64,000 nt of DNA from Streptomyces lydicus (GTDB lineage Bacteria; Actinomycetota; Actinomycetes; Streptomycetales; Streptomycetaceae). Below, one piece after another: positions 28,144 to 36,821 of this stretch; position 1 is the stretch's first letter; every line of letters starts with the position of its first letter. A program made the translations under genes and the position numbers. A model generated the notes under the pieces. It was not told the origin of the DNA. It made no database searches and saw only the letters and a list, made by a program, of their open reading frames with translations. Location: assembly GCF_000717345.1 (NCBI RefSeq), contig NZ_JNZA01000006.1, positions 62,001-126,000 of the forward strand, given 5' to 3'.

Positions 28144-28434
28144 TCACTCCACCTGCGCCGAGACCCCCGCGCCCCGCGCCTGCGCCACCCGCACGGCGTC
28201 CCGCAGGGCCGCACTCAGCTGCACCGACAGAAACCGCAACTGCCGCGCGTCGGCCGCCGGATCGTCGATCAGCACCCGCGCGTGCTCCAGCAGCCCGAGC
28301 CCCATCCCGAGCTGTAACGCCTCGACCTCATCGGCGTACCGCGAGAGAAACCCGCCGTCGTCGTCCGTGAACAGGTAACAGGGCTTCCCACCGGGAGCGG
28401 TCCAGGGGAGAAGGCGGGGGGAACGGTCCGTCAC
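28144..28434 (-). CDS. Small hypothetical protein divergent to XRE regulator
   Basis: The 96-residue soluble protein begins MTDRSPRLLPWTAPGGKPCYLFTDDDGGFLSRYADEVEALQL and continues as a helical pair. The arrangement, with a small protein of this kind encoded divergently from an XRE/TPR regulator, recurs in Streptomyces. No enzymatic motif is present; a partner or anti-regulator role is only inference. Confidence 0.65.
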   Translation of the reverse strand: MTDRSPRLLPWTAPGGKPCYLFTDDDGGFLSRYADEVEALQLGMGLGLLEHARVLIDDPAADARQLRFLSVQLSAALRDAVRVAQARGAGVSAQVE

Positions 28435-28539
28435 GGCGGCCTGCTTTCTTCGGGTAGGGCTGCCCGGACCGTGCGCGGTCGCGGGCGTTGTCGTGCCCGA
28501 CCCTCCCGCCGATCGCCCGCCGTTCCCATCCCAAGTCCC

Positions 28540-28556
28540 TATAGGACCGCCCTATA
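28540..28556. promoter_or_regulatory. Dyad operator before XRE/TPR regulator
   Basis: TATAGG and CCTATA form a perfect 6-bp dyad with a 5-nt spacer, ending 8 bp before the regulator's ATG in an AT-rich patch. Its position over the -10/start region suggests autoregulation of the leaderless or near-leaderless transcript. Confidence 0.45.
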
Positions 28557-28564
28557 TTGGAGGC

Positions 28565-29812
28565 ATGGGTGACTTTGCTACGGACCTGTGGTCCCACCCT
28601 CGGCTCACCACGGCCGTTGCCGAAGAGGACTGGGGTGCGGTCTTCCGCACGTACCGACGGCTCACGGGCATCAGCCAGATGAAGCTCGGCGAGCGCGTCG
28701 GCCTCGTCCAGCCCGATGTGTCCGAGATCGAGCGCGGGCGACGCCGAGTCACCTCCGTCGAGGTGCGGCAACGCATCATCGCGGGTCTCGGAATCCCTCC
28801 GGAGCGGCTGCCGGCCGCAGCGGTCACGGAACCGCTGCCGGTGCCCGGCCTGGCGTTCTCCGGCACCGCTCCCGACGAGGACCTGTTGGCACGGGTCACC
28901 AACGCGGTGGACGGCGCGCACCGCGTCGACGGCGCGACGCTGGACTGGCTCGACCGGCTGCTGGCCGAACACCGCAGGGCTGAGGACTTCATCGGCTCCC
29001 GGCCGCTCGTCGAGGTGATGAGCCAGCAACTCCGCTCGGTGGTCAACCTCTACGCGAGCGCTCGCGGCCCGTTGGCGGAACGTGTCGTACGGCTCGCAGC
29101 CGAGCACGCCCAGTTCCTCGCGTGGATGGCGCAGGACCAGGGGCAGTCGGCTGCCGCACTGGCGTGGTACGACCGCTCCCACGAATGGGCGCTGGAGGCC
29201 GGGGACGCCGACATGGCCGCCACCACGCTCAGCATGAAGGCTCACATGGCCTGGTCCGGCGGCCGCGGCGTGCGGTGTGTACGGCTCGCGGAAGCCGCCC
29301 GCTGGTCCGCTCCCGCCACCTCACTGGGCGTACGGGGCATGGCCGCCCAGATGCAGGCACGCGGCCATGCGCTCAACCACGCCCCCGACGAGGCCCGTCG
29401 ACTGCTGGACGAGGCACAGGACCTGATCAGCCGTGCCGCCGAGCGCCCGGAGGACGAGCCGCCGTGGATGTACTTCTACGACGAGACGTGGTTCACCCTC
29501 CAGCGCGGCATGGCCGCCATGCACCTGGGCGACTGGGCCGAAGCCACCCGCCACCTCACCACGGGCCTAGGCGCTCTCCCGGACCACTACCGGCGCGACC
29601 TCACCTGGTACCGCGCCTGCCTCGCGCACGCCCACGCGGCAGCGGGGGAGGCGGAACAAGCCTTCGCCGCGGCCCTGGCAAGCGCCCCTGCCGCCTTGGA
29701 CATCGGCCGGCCCCACGCGTGGAACGAACTGCACACCACGGCCGCGACGCTCCTGCGCCGAGGAGCCCCTGAGGGCCACCGGCTGACGGACGCCCTCAAG
29801 CAGTACGACTGA
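28565..29812 (+). CDS. XRE-family regulator with TPR-like C-terminus
   Basis: The ATG at 28565 gives 415 residues. The only purine-rich box (GGAGG) sits one base upstream, too close to be used, so a leaderless start or the in-frame GTG at 28493 remains possible. The helix-turn-helix spans about 20-75 (VFRTYRRLTGISQMKLGERVGLVQPDVSEIERGRRRVTS). The rest consists of TPR-like helices: AAEHAQFLAWMAQDQGQSAAALAWYDRSHEWALEAGDADMAA, and others ending DALKQYD. Such proteins often sense small peptides or developmental cues in Streptomyces; targets are unknown. Confidence 0.85.
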   Translation: MGDFATDLWSHPRLTTAVAEEDWGAVFRTYRRLTGISQMKLGERVGLVQPDVSEIERGRRRVTSVEVRQRIIAGLGIPPERLPAAAVTEPLPVPGLAFSGTAPDEDLLARVTNAVDGAHRVDGATLDWLDRLLAEHRRAEDFIGSRPLVEVMSQQLRSVVNLYASARGPLAERVVRLAAEHAQFLAWMAQDQGQSAAALAWYDRSHEWALEAGDADMAATTLSMKAHMAWSGGRGVRCVRLAEAARWSAPATSLGVRGMAAQMQARGHALNHAPDEARRLLDEAQDLISRAAERPEDEPPWMYFYDETWFTLQRGMAAMHLGDWAEATRHLTTGLGALPDHYRRDLTWYRACLAHAHAAAGEAEQAFAAALASAPAALDIGRPHAWNELHTTAATLLRRGAPEGHRLTDALKQYD

Positions 29813-29903
29813 ACCGCCCGGCCCCGCCGCGCCCCCGTGGCCTTGGCGTACGCCATCCGTTCCCGTACCTGCGGCTGCGCTCGACGGGTTTTCGGGCCGC
29901 CCG

Positions 29904-31313
29904 TCACGCGCCCGTTCCACCCGGCGCGGAGGCCGACACAGGGTCCGCCCCCTGCGCGGACACAGGCTCGGACACAGACGCAGGCGCAGACGCGGACGCA
30001 GGCGCAGGCGCAGACGCAGACGCGGACGCAGGCGCAGGCTCGGCCGAAGCGTCCACCACCACCTCCGTCCGCCCCGGCAGGCTCCGCAGCAGCAGCCCGT
30101 AGCCCAGGGCCGCCACCGTGCCCACCGCCGCGCAGCCCGCCCAGAGCACGTCCGCGCCGTAGTGGTCGATGACCGTGCCGCCGAGCAGCGGGGCGGCCAG
30201 GGAGGCGACGGACCAGGACAGCGAGTACATGCCCTGGTAGCGGCCGCGCCCGTGGAGGGGGGAGAGGCGGACCACCAGGCCCATCTGGGTGGGGGAGTTG
30301 ATGATTTCGCCGAGGGTCCACACGACGACGGCGAGCGCGTACATGGCCACCGAGCCGGCCAGCGCGGTCAGCCCGAAGCCGTACCCGGCGAGCAGGGCCG
30401 AGCCGATGAGGAGCATGGCGGGGCTGCGGTGCTCGATGAAGCGGGTGACCGGGATCTGGAGCAGGACGACGAGGACGCCGTTGACCGCGATCACGGTGCC
30501 GAAGTCGGCGCTGGAGAAGCCGTCCTGACCCATCGACACCGGCATGGACACGTACGCCTGCTGGAAGATCAGCGCCAGCAGCAGGTTGAGGCCGACGACG
30601 GTCATGAAGCGGCCGTCGCGCACCACGGTGCGCATGGAGACGGCGGCGGGGCCGGAGCCGCCGGCGTCCCGGTCGTCGCCCGCCGTCACCGTCGCGGCCG
30701 GGCGGGACTCGGGCAGCTTGAAGAAGACGACCAGGGCGCAGGCCAGTACGAGCGTCGACTCACCGAGGAAGAGGGCCAGGTAGCCGTGCTGGGCGATGAG
30801 TCCGGCAGCGGTGGAGGAGACCGCGAAGCCGAGGTTGATCGCCCAGTAGTTCAGGGCGAAGGCGCGGACCCGGTCCTCGGGGGCGACGATGTCCGCCATC
30901 ATCGCCTGCACGGCGGGGCGGGAGGCGTTGGTCGCCATGCCGACCACGCCCGCGACGGCCGCGATCGCGACCGGGTCCGTCATGAAGCCGAGCAGTGCCA
31001 CGGACGCCGCCGTCGACAACTGCGCGACGAGCATCGTGGGCCGGCGGCCGAGCCGGTCGGTCAGCACCCCGGCGCCCACGGACGAGATCACCCCGCCGAG
31101 GCCGTAGAGCGCGCCGACCAGACCCGCGTACGAGGCGGAGTGGCCGCGCTCGACGGTCAGGTAGAGGGCCAGGAACGTGGCGACGAAGGCACCCAGCCGG
31201 TTGATCAGGGTGCTGGTCCACAGCCACCAGAACTGGCGGGGGAGGCCGGAGACGCTCTCCAGCGCGGCGCGTCTGAGGCGGGCGGGACCGCGACTTGGCG
31301 TGGATGCGGACAT
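29904..31313 (-). CDS. MFS transporter
   Basis: The 469-residue protein has about 12 hydrophobic segments. The loop between helices 2 and 3 has the MFS signature GVLTDRLGRRPTML, with its counterpart after helix 8 (RFIEHRSPAML). The fold resembles MdtH/drug-efflux transporters; no substrate can be read. The C-terminal ~45 residues are a low-complexity Ala/Ser/Pro tail encoded by tandem hexanucleotide repeats, which should lie in the cytoplasm and is not part of the transport core. The gene diverges from gpmA over 188 bp. Confidence 0.9.
   Translation of the reverse strand: MSASTPSRGPARLRRAALESVSGLPRQFWWLWTSTLINRLGAFVATFLALYLTVERGHSASYAGLVGALYGLGGVISSVGAGVLTDRLGRRPTMLVAQLSTAASVALLGFMTDPVAIAAVAGVVGMATNASRPAVQAMMADIVAPEDRVRAFALNYWAINLGFAVSSTAAGLIAQHGYLALFLGESTLVLACALVVFFKLPESRPAATVTAGDDRDAGGSGPAAVSMRTVVRDGRFMTVVGLNLLLALIFQQAYVSMPVSMGQDGFSSADFGTVIAVNGVLVVLLQIPVTRFIEHRSPAMLLIGSALLAGYGFGLTALAGSVAMYALAVVVWTLGEIINSPTQMGLVVRLSPLHGRGRYQGMYSLSWSVASLAAPLLGGTVIDHYGADVLWAGCAAVGTVAALGYGLLLRSLPGRTEVVVDASAEPAPASASASAPAPASASAPASVSEPVSAQGADPVSASAPGGTGA
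29950..30048. repeat. Hexanucleotide tandem repeats in MFS gene tail
   Basis: Degenerate tandem units of GCAGAC/GCGGAC/GCAGGC run for about 100 bp. In the gene they read as Ala-Ser and Ala-Pro codon pairs. Such arrays change length by slippage without breaking the frame, since the unit is two codons. Confidence 0.75.
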
Positions 31314-31501
31314 GACATTTCCCCCGTGAACGGTGTGCGTGGAGCGTGGGCTCCATGTAAGTGGTGAAGGCGGTGATCACACCCTACTTACCGATCGGCT
31401 GCCGCCGCTACCGAATTGACGGAAACCGTCAAACCTCGCCGGGATGCCCAGGTCATGGACCCGCGCCGGGCCGGTTCCGGAATTGGATTACGCTCGACGC
31501 C

Positions 31502-32263
31502 ATGGCCGACGCACCGTACAAGCTGATCCTCCTCCGCCACGGCGAGAGCGAGTGGAATGCGAAGAACCTGTTCACCGGCTGGGTGGACGTCAACCTCAAC
31601 GAGAAGGGCGAGAAGGAGGCGGTCCGCGGCGGAGAGCTGCTCAAGGGCGCCGGCCTGCTCCCCGACGTAGTGCACACCTCCCTCCAGAAGCGCGCCATCC
31701 GCACCGCGCAGCTGGCCCTGGAGTCCGCTGACCGGCACTGGATCCCCGTCCACCGCAGCTGGCGGCTGAACGAGCGCCACTACGGCGCCCTCCAGGGCAA
31801 GGACAAGGCGCAGACCCTGGCCGAGTTCGGCGAGGAGCAGTTCATGCTCTGGCGCCGCTCGTACGACACCCCGCCGCCCCCGCTCGACGACGACTCGGAG
31901 TTCTCGCAGGCGCACGACGCGCGCTACGCGACGATCCCGCCGGAGCTGCGCCCGCGGACCGAGTGCCTCAAGGACGTCGTCCACCGCATGCTCCCGTACT
32001 GGTACGACGGCATCGTCCCCGACCTCCTCACCGGCCGCACGGTCCTGGTCGCCGCCCACGGCAACAGCCTGCGCGCCCTGGTCAAGCACCTCGACGGCAT
32101 CTCCGACGCCGACATCGCGGGCCTGAACATCCCCACCGGCATCCCGCTCTCCTACGAGCTCGACGCCGACTTCCGCCCGGTCAATCCCGGCGGCACCTAC
32201 CTCGACCCGGAGGCCGCCAAGGCCGCCATCGAGGCAGTGAAGAACCAGGGCAAGAAGAAGTAA
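31502..32263 (+). CDS. gpmA: 2,3-bisphosphoglycerate-dependent phosphoglycerate mutase
   Basis: The ATG at 31502 gives 253 residues. The phospho-histidine is His13 in [45 protein letters not shown] (catalytic Glu) and [25 protein letters not shown] complete the family signature. It interconverts 3- and 2-phosphoglycerate in glycolysis. The length and every motif are those of a normal dPGM. It is monocistronic and ends in a strong shared terminator. Confidence 0.97.
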   Translation: MADAPYKLILLRHGESEWNAKNLFTGWVDVNLNEKGEKEAVRGGELLKGAGLLPDVVHTSLQKRAIRTAQLALESADRHWIPVHRSWRLNERHYGALQGKDKAQTLAEFGEEQFMLWRRSYDTPPPPLDDDSEFSQAHDARYATIPPELRPRTECLKDVVHRMLPYWYDGIVPDLLTGRTVLVAAHGNSLRALVKHLDGISDADIAGLNIPTGIPLSYELDADFRPVNPGGTYLDPEAAKAAIEAVKNQGKKK

Positions 32264-32276
32264 GCCCGTACGCGTA

Positions 32277-32313
32277 AGCCCCCTACCTGCGGTTTTCCCG
32301 CGAGTAGGGGGCT
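32277..32313. terminator. Bidirectional terminator after gpmA
   Basis: AGCCCCCTAC and GTAGGGGGCT pair perfectly (10 bp), with an inner GCGG/CCGC stem around a TTTT-containing loop. It lies between convergent gpmA and the GAP-type membrane protein gene. Confidence 0.8.
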
Positions 32314-32386
32314 CGCTCGTGCGCCGTGGCCGACGCCGGGCTCTGGTGCTTGATCGGGCCCCCGCCGGCCCGCGTGGGCACGCCGG

Positions 32387-33064
32387 TCAGGAGACGAGCA
32401 CGGAGATGCCGTCGCCGAGCAGCTTCAGTCCGAGAACGAAGAACAGGACCGCCATCACGGCGACATTGTGCCGGGCTGCCCAGTCCTTCCAACCGGCGAG
32501 CGTGGCCTTCGCCCGCTCACCTCCCACCAGGAAGACCCCCAGCGGGGTCAGCAGACCGAGGGTGGCGATCAGCACGAAGATCGCCAGCGAGGCGATCTGC
32601 TGCCCGACCGGCAGTCCGGCTGAGCCGATCGCAGCGCCCGCGGCAATGGTCAGCGGGGCGTTCTTGGCGTTGAGCGCGGCCAGGGCCAGTCCGAGTCCGA
32701 AGACCTTGACCGGCGCGAGGCGGTCGATCGCGCCCATCCACTTCGGCAGCTGAGCCTGCGAGGGATCCGCCGGGCGCCGGTGCCACTGCCGGGCACCGAA
32801 GAGGAGGAGGAAGACCCCCAGAGCGAGTTTGAGGGCTCCCACCCAGGTGGCGGGGTGAGAGTGGGCCGAGGCCCCCGCGGGGGAGGCGATCGTCAGCATC
32901 ACCGCGCCCAGTGCCGACAGCCCCAGGATCCAGCCGACGGTGAAGAGCACTCCGTTGAGCCGTCCCCGCGGCGTCGCGAGGAGGAGGATGACGGCGATGA
33001 TCGGGAGCGGGCTGATCGCGACGCCGGCCGCAAGGCCCAGCACGTCACCGAGAACGTTGCCCAT
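32387..33064 (-). CDS. GAP family (Sap-like) membrane protein
   Basis: The ATG at 33064 (GGAGG upstream) gives 225 residues with six hydrophobic segments, starting LGLAAGVAISPLPIIAVILLLATPRGRLNGVLFTVGWILG. This matches the GAP/Sap (sulfolipid-1-addressing-like) family, distant from LysE exporters. The conserved glycine- and proline-rich SPLPIIAV turn and NAKNAPLTIAAGAAI are both visible. Proposed roles are export of lipids or small molecules across the membrane; the substrate is unknown here. Confidence 0.82.
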   Translation of the reverse strand: MGNVLGDVLGLAAGVAISPLPIIAVILLLATPRGRLNGVLFTVGWILGLSALGAVMLTIASPAGASAHSHPATWVGALKLALGVFLLLFGARQWHRRPADPSQAQLPKWMGAIDRLAPVKVFGLGLALAALNAKNAPLTIAAGAAIGSAGLPVGQQIASLAIFVLIATLGLLTPLGVFLVGGERAKATLAGWKDWAARHNVAVMAVLFFVLGLKLLGDGISVLVS

Positions 33065-33396
33065 GGTTGCCTCCACGGAGCGGCGGGGAACGCGCTGGGG
33101 CACGGCAGACAGGCCGCGCCACGGCTGGCTTCGAGGCCACGCGGAGCTTGCTGCCCGGGGACGTGACGACGTTGTACACGGACCGCCTCTTCCATCTTCC
33201 TGCGCCCCTGCGGATCTGTCCTCGGAAGTTCCGCGGGGAGCGAGGACCCGGCCCTGCTGCCGTTGCGCACCCGCCTCGGAGCCGAAGATGCGAGGCGGCG
33301 TGTGCCGGGGCCAGGATGGTGAAGTGAGGGCGCCCGCGCCCCAGGTACGGACGTTTGGGCGACCGTCGCACCCATCTGCGGCAGGAGGACCTTGCG

Positions 33397-33984
33397 ATGA
33401 CTGCGACAGGTGCAACCCAGCCGGCTCACCCTGAGCACCCGGGCAGGACGGATGGGGTCTCTAACGAGTTCACCGTTTTCACCAAGATCAAGCCGGGCGA
33501 GGCCGATGCATTGCGCAAGGATCTTACCTGGCTCGCCGACGCGGCGAATGACGAGAATGTCCATGCGGCGCTGCGCCAGATCGGCACCCTGCATGACGCA
33601 CGGCACGTGATCTTCGACAACGACACCAGGTTCATGTTCGCCAGCGTCTTCGACGGCTCCTGGGACACCTACATCGACGACTTCGCCAAGACAGTGGTCG
33701 GGGAACGCTTCGACAAGGTCTTCTCCCACAGCGAAGGGTTCCCCGGTATCAAAGATCCAGGGGTCAAGGACTGGTTCCTCGCCCACCAGGAGCCCGCGGG
33801 CGTCTTCGTCAGCGCCTATCCCGAGCTGACCGTTCAGCAGATCTACAAGGACCAGCGCGTCGACGACGCGTTCCAGGAGGTGCTGGACACCCCCGAGTTC
33901 CGGGCGGCCCTGGACAACCCGGCCAACGAGCAGTTGGTGGCCACACCGGCCTTCCAGAAGCTGCTGGAGGAGGCTGCGGCCTAG
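33397..33984 (+). CDS. Predicted dimeric alpha/beta-barrel protein of peroxidase cluster
   Basis: The ATG at 33397 follows AGGAGG by 8 bp and gives 195 residues. Segments FTVFTKIKPGEADALRKDLTWLA and TLHDARHVIFDNDTRFMFASVFDGSWDTYIDDFAKTV look like the beta-alpha-beta halves of a ferredoxin-like dimeric barrel. This is the fold DyP peroxidases also use, and similar proteins accompany catalase-like genes. No catalytic Asp-His pair is present. It is first in a three-gene run with a DyP peroxidase and a catalase-like protein, so a structural or heme-handling role is inferred. Confidence 0.6.
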   Translation: MTATGATQPAHPEHPGRTDGVSNEFTVFTKIKPGEADALRKDLTWLADAANDENVHAALRQIGTLHDARHVIFDNDTRFMFASVFDGSWDTYIDDFAKTVVGERFDKVFSHSEGFPGIKDPGVKDWFLAHQEPAGVFVSAYPELTVQQIYKDQRVDDAFQEVLDTPEFRAALDNPANEQLVATPAFQKLLEEAAA

Positions 33985-34109
33985 AACCCCGGGCAGCACC
34001 GGCCTCCTCGGAGCCGGCCCGGCTCCGGTGGTCCGCGTCGGCCGGCCGGCGGCGGGCCGGCCCCCTGCGGGGCTGCCCGGCAGAGACCGACGTGGAGGCA
34101 CGAGCGATC

Positions 34110-35465
34110 ATGGACACCACGGCAAGCAACAGCGCCACCGGCGTGCACGTCGAGATCGACGACGTGCAGAGCGGGGCACTGCGCCCACGGCCCGTGCCGT
34201 ACGAAGGCAAGTTCGTCTTCTTGCGCGTCGATGACCGCCACGCCGGGCGCGCCCTGCTGCGGCGGCTGCTCCCGGTCACGGCGGGGGGGGGGCTGCCCGA
34301 TGTCGACCCGAGCCGGGACGCCTGGGTGGCTGTGGCGTTCACCTACCAGGGGCTGCGGGCACTGGGGGTGCCTCAGGAGTCGCTGGACAGTTTTCCGCGG
34401 GCGTTCCGCGAGGGTATGGCCGCTCGGGCGGAGCGGATCGGCGACGTGGGCGAGAGCGCCCCGGACCACTGGGAGACCCCGTTCGGCACGGGCGACGTAC
34501 ACATCGCGTTGAGCGCCCTCTCCTCCGACGCGGCGCAGCTGGAAAGGGAGTTGGAGCGGGCCCGCGTCGCTTACGAGGACACGCCCGGCGTCCAGGTGAT
34601 CTGGCAGCAGGAGGTCAAGCAGCTCCCGACCGGCCGCACCACCTTCGGCTTCCGCGACGGCATCAGCCATCCGAACATCGAGGGCGTGGGCCTGCCCGGC
34701 TCCAACCCGCAGGAAGCCCCCATCAAGGCCGGCGAGTTCATCCTCGGCTACCCCGACGAGACCGGCAGCCTGCCGCCCATGCCCAGCCCCGACGTGCTGG
34801 GGCGCAACGGCACCTACGTGGCCGTGCGCAAGATCCACACCAACGTGGCGGCCTGGCGCCGGTTTCTGCGCGCGAACACCTCCAGCGCCCAGGAAGAGGC
34901 GCTCCTGGCGGCGAAGATGGTCGGCCGCTGGCCCAGCGGGGCGCCCCTGACACTGTCGCCGGAGCACGACGACCCGGAGCTGGCGGCCGATCCGCACCGC
35001 GTCAACAACTTCCTGTACCGGGAGAACGACGATCGCGGGTTCCGGTGCCCCGCCGGTGCGCACGTCCGGCGCACCAACCCCCGCGATGCCACGATCATCG
35101 GCGACGCGCGGATGCACCGCCTCATCCGCCGCGGCACCACCTACGGTCCGCCGCTCCCGGAGGGCGTGCTGGAGGACGACGGCGCCGAGCGGGGCCTGGT
35201 CGGCGTCTTCATCGGCGCCCATCTGGAACGGCAATTCGAATTCATCAAGGCCGAGTGGGTCAACGACGGCAACTTCATCGGCCGCCCCGGCGAGAAGGAC
35301 CCGGTGGCCGGACATCACGACGGGACCGGCAGCGTCACCATCCCCGAGAAACCGGTCCGGCGCCGCCTGCAGAACCTGCCCGGCTTCGTGGTCACCCGCG
35401 GCGGCGAGTACTGCTTTCTGCCGGGTCTGCGTGCCCTGCGCTGGCTCGCCGAATTGGCGGACTGA
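34110..35465 (+). CDS. DyP-type heme peroxidase
   Basis: The ATG at 34110 gives 451 residues. The distal Asp is Asp183 in the GxxDG motif FGFRDGISHP, and the proximal heme ligand is His318 in CPAGAHVRRTNPRD. The C-terminus ends YCFLPGLRALRWLAELAD. No Tat signal is visible, so it is cytoplasmic or encapsulated. DyP enzymes oxidise dyes, phenolics and lignin-like substrates with peroxide. A run of ten G residues at 34283-34292 lies in-frame in the coding sequence. It sits between an alpha/beta-barrel protein and a catalase-like gene. Confidence 0.93.
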   Translation: MDTTASNSATGVHVEIDDVQSGALRPRPVPYEGKFVFLRVDDRHAGRALLRRLLPVTAGGGLPDVDPSRDAWVAVAFTYQGLRALGVPQESLDSFPRAFREGMAARAERIGDVGESAPDHWETPFGTGDVHIALSALSSDAAQLERELERARVAYEDTPGVQVIWQQEVKQLPTGRTTFGFRDGISHPNIEGVGLPGSNPQEAPIKAGEFILGYPDETGSLPPMPSPDVLGRNGTYVAVRKIHTNVAAWRRFLRANTSSAQEEALLAAKMVGRWPSGAPLTLSPEHDDPELAADPHRVNNFLYRENDDRGFRCPAGAHVRRTNPRDATIIGDARMHRLIRRGTTYGPPLPEGVLEDDGAERGLVGVFIGAHLERQFEFIKAEWVNDGNFIGRPGEKDPVAGHHDGTGSVTIPEKPVRRRLQNLPGFVVTRGGEYCFLPGLRALRWLAELAD

Positions 35466-35521
35466 AGGCAATCCCTACGCCCCGAGGCTCCACCCCGGCC
35501 CTCCGAGAAGAGGTCGACGTC

Positions 35522-36712
35522 ATGGCAACACATTTCGTCCGCTACACGCCGGACGTCGAAGTCGATGAGCCGCATTTCGACGAAAACCTACAGACGGTGA
35601 TCGAGAAGACCGAGCGCTACATCACCGAGTCGGTGACGGCCGGCGGCACCGGCCAGGCCCTCCGCGACGCCCACGCCAAGGGCTACGGGCTGGTCCGGGC
35701 GGAGGTGGAGATTCTGGACGGCCTTCCCGCCGAATACGCCCAAGGAATCTATGCGACTCCGGGAACCCACGAGGCGCTCATCCGCTTTTCCAACGGATCG
35801 CCGCACGCCGGCGCCGATGCGCGACTGGGCAGCGCCACCGGACTGGCGCTGAAAATTTTCGGTATCGCCGGCCCGACCCTGCTGGAAGACGAACCGGACA
35901 CCGGAACGTTCGACTATGCCAACATCAATGCCCCGATTTTCTTCTGCAATACGGTCGAGCACTACCTGTTCATCCAGGAACTGTTCCTGGACGCGCCGTC
36001 CTACTTCTCCCAGGGCCGACCCGGCGCGCACCGCTTCTTCGCCGACTTCGTGACCGGAAAGGGAACGCTGGCCCAGGAAGACTGGGCATGGGACGAGTTC
36101 CTGGCCTTCCTCCGCCTCTCCAAGATCCCCCCGGTCAACGTACTGCTGTCGAGCTACTGGACGATGGGCGCGGTCAGGCACGGGGACCACATCGCCAAAG
36201 TGCGCATCGCGCCCGACCCGCACTCCGCAGCCGCGGTGGTCCGGCGCGCCATCGACCCGGCCTCCGCGCCGGAGGTCTTCCGTCCGGCGCTGCAGGCCGA
36301 GCTGCAGGAGCGGCCCTACGCCTTCGACATCCAGGTCCAGCTCTGCACCGACCTGCGGCGCATGCCGGTGGAGGACACCACGGTGGAGTGGCCCGAGGAA
36401 CTCTCCCCGTCCGTGACCGTGGCCAGGCTGCGGCTGCCGCAGCAGGACATCTCCAGCCCGGAAAACCTGGAGAAGATGGACGCGCTGTCCTTCACGCCCT
36501 GGCGGGTCACCGCCGAGCACGCGCCCCTGGGCAACATCATGCGGGCCCGCAAGGAGGTCTACCGGCGGTCCTCCCTCGCGCGCCACCAGCTCAACCAGCA
36601 GCCGCGCACGGAGCCGCACAGTGCCGACCAAGTGCTCGGCCCGGCCCCGCGGCGCGACGAGGCATCAGCCAGGGCGGCCGGCCCGCCCGGCCCGATGACG
36701 TCCCCGGCCTGA
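35522..36712 (+). CDS. Catalase-like heme protein
   Basis: The ATG at 35522 (GAGG upstream) gives 396 residues of the catalase-related (y4iL-like) family. THEALIRFSNGSPHAGADARLGSATGLALKIFGI is the core catalase-fold strand set. FDYANINAPIFFCNTVEHYLFIQEL and SYWTMGAVRHGDHIAKVRI follow; the latter resembles the heme-facing region. These proteins lack the usual catalase length and may act on organic peroxides or fatty acids. The last ~40 residues are a polar tail. It is third in the peroxidase cassette, 56 bp after the DyP gene. Confidence 0.85.
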   Translation: MATHFVRYTPDVEVDEPHFDENLQTVIEKTERYITESVTAGGTGQALRDAHAKGYGLVRAEVEILDGLPAEYAQGIYATPGTHEALIRFSNGSPHAGADARLGSATGLALKIFGIAGPTLLEDEPDTGTFDYANINAPIFFCNTVEHYLFIQELFLDAPSYFSQGRPGAHRFFADFVTGKGTLAQEDWAWDEFLAFLRLSKIPPVNVLLSSYWTMGAVRHGDHIAKVRIAPDPHSAAAVVRRAIDPASAPEVFRPALQAELQERPYAFDIQVQLCTDLRRMPVEDTTVEWPEELSPSVTVARLRLPQQDISSPENLEKMDALSFTPWRVTAEHAPLGNIMRARKEVYRRSSLARHQLNQQPRTEPHSADQVLGPAPRRDEASARAAGPPGPMTSPA

Positions 36713-36821
36713 CCACTCCACCGGCGCGCCACCCCTCCCACAGCCGCCGGAGCCCCCCGTCGGCGGCCGATCCCCGGAAAATCGCGCGCGCCGGCCCGGC
36801 CGTGGGCGCTACCGTCCCGGG

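Noticed and set aside
29950..30048. A CRISPR-like array
   Set aside because: The repeats are contiguous hexanucleotides within a coding sequence, without spacers.
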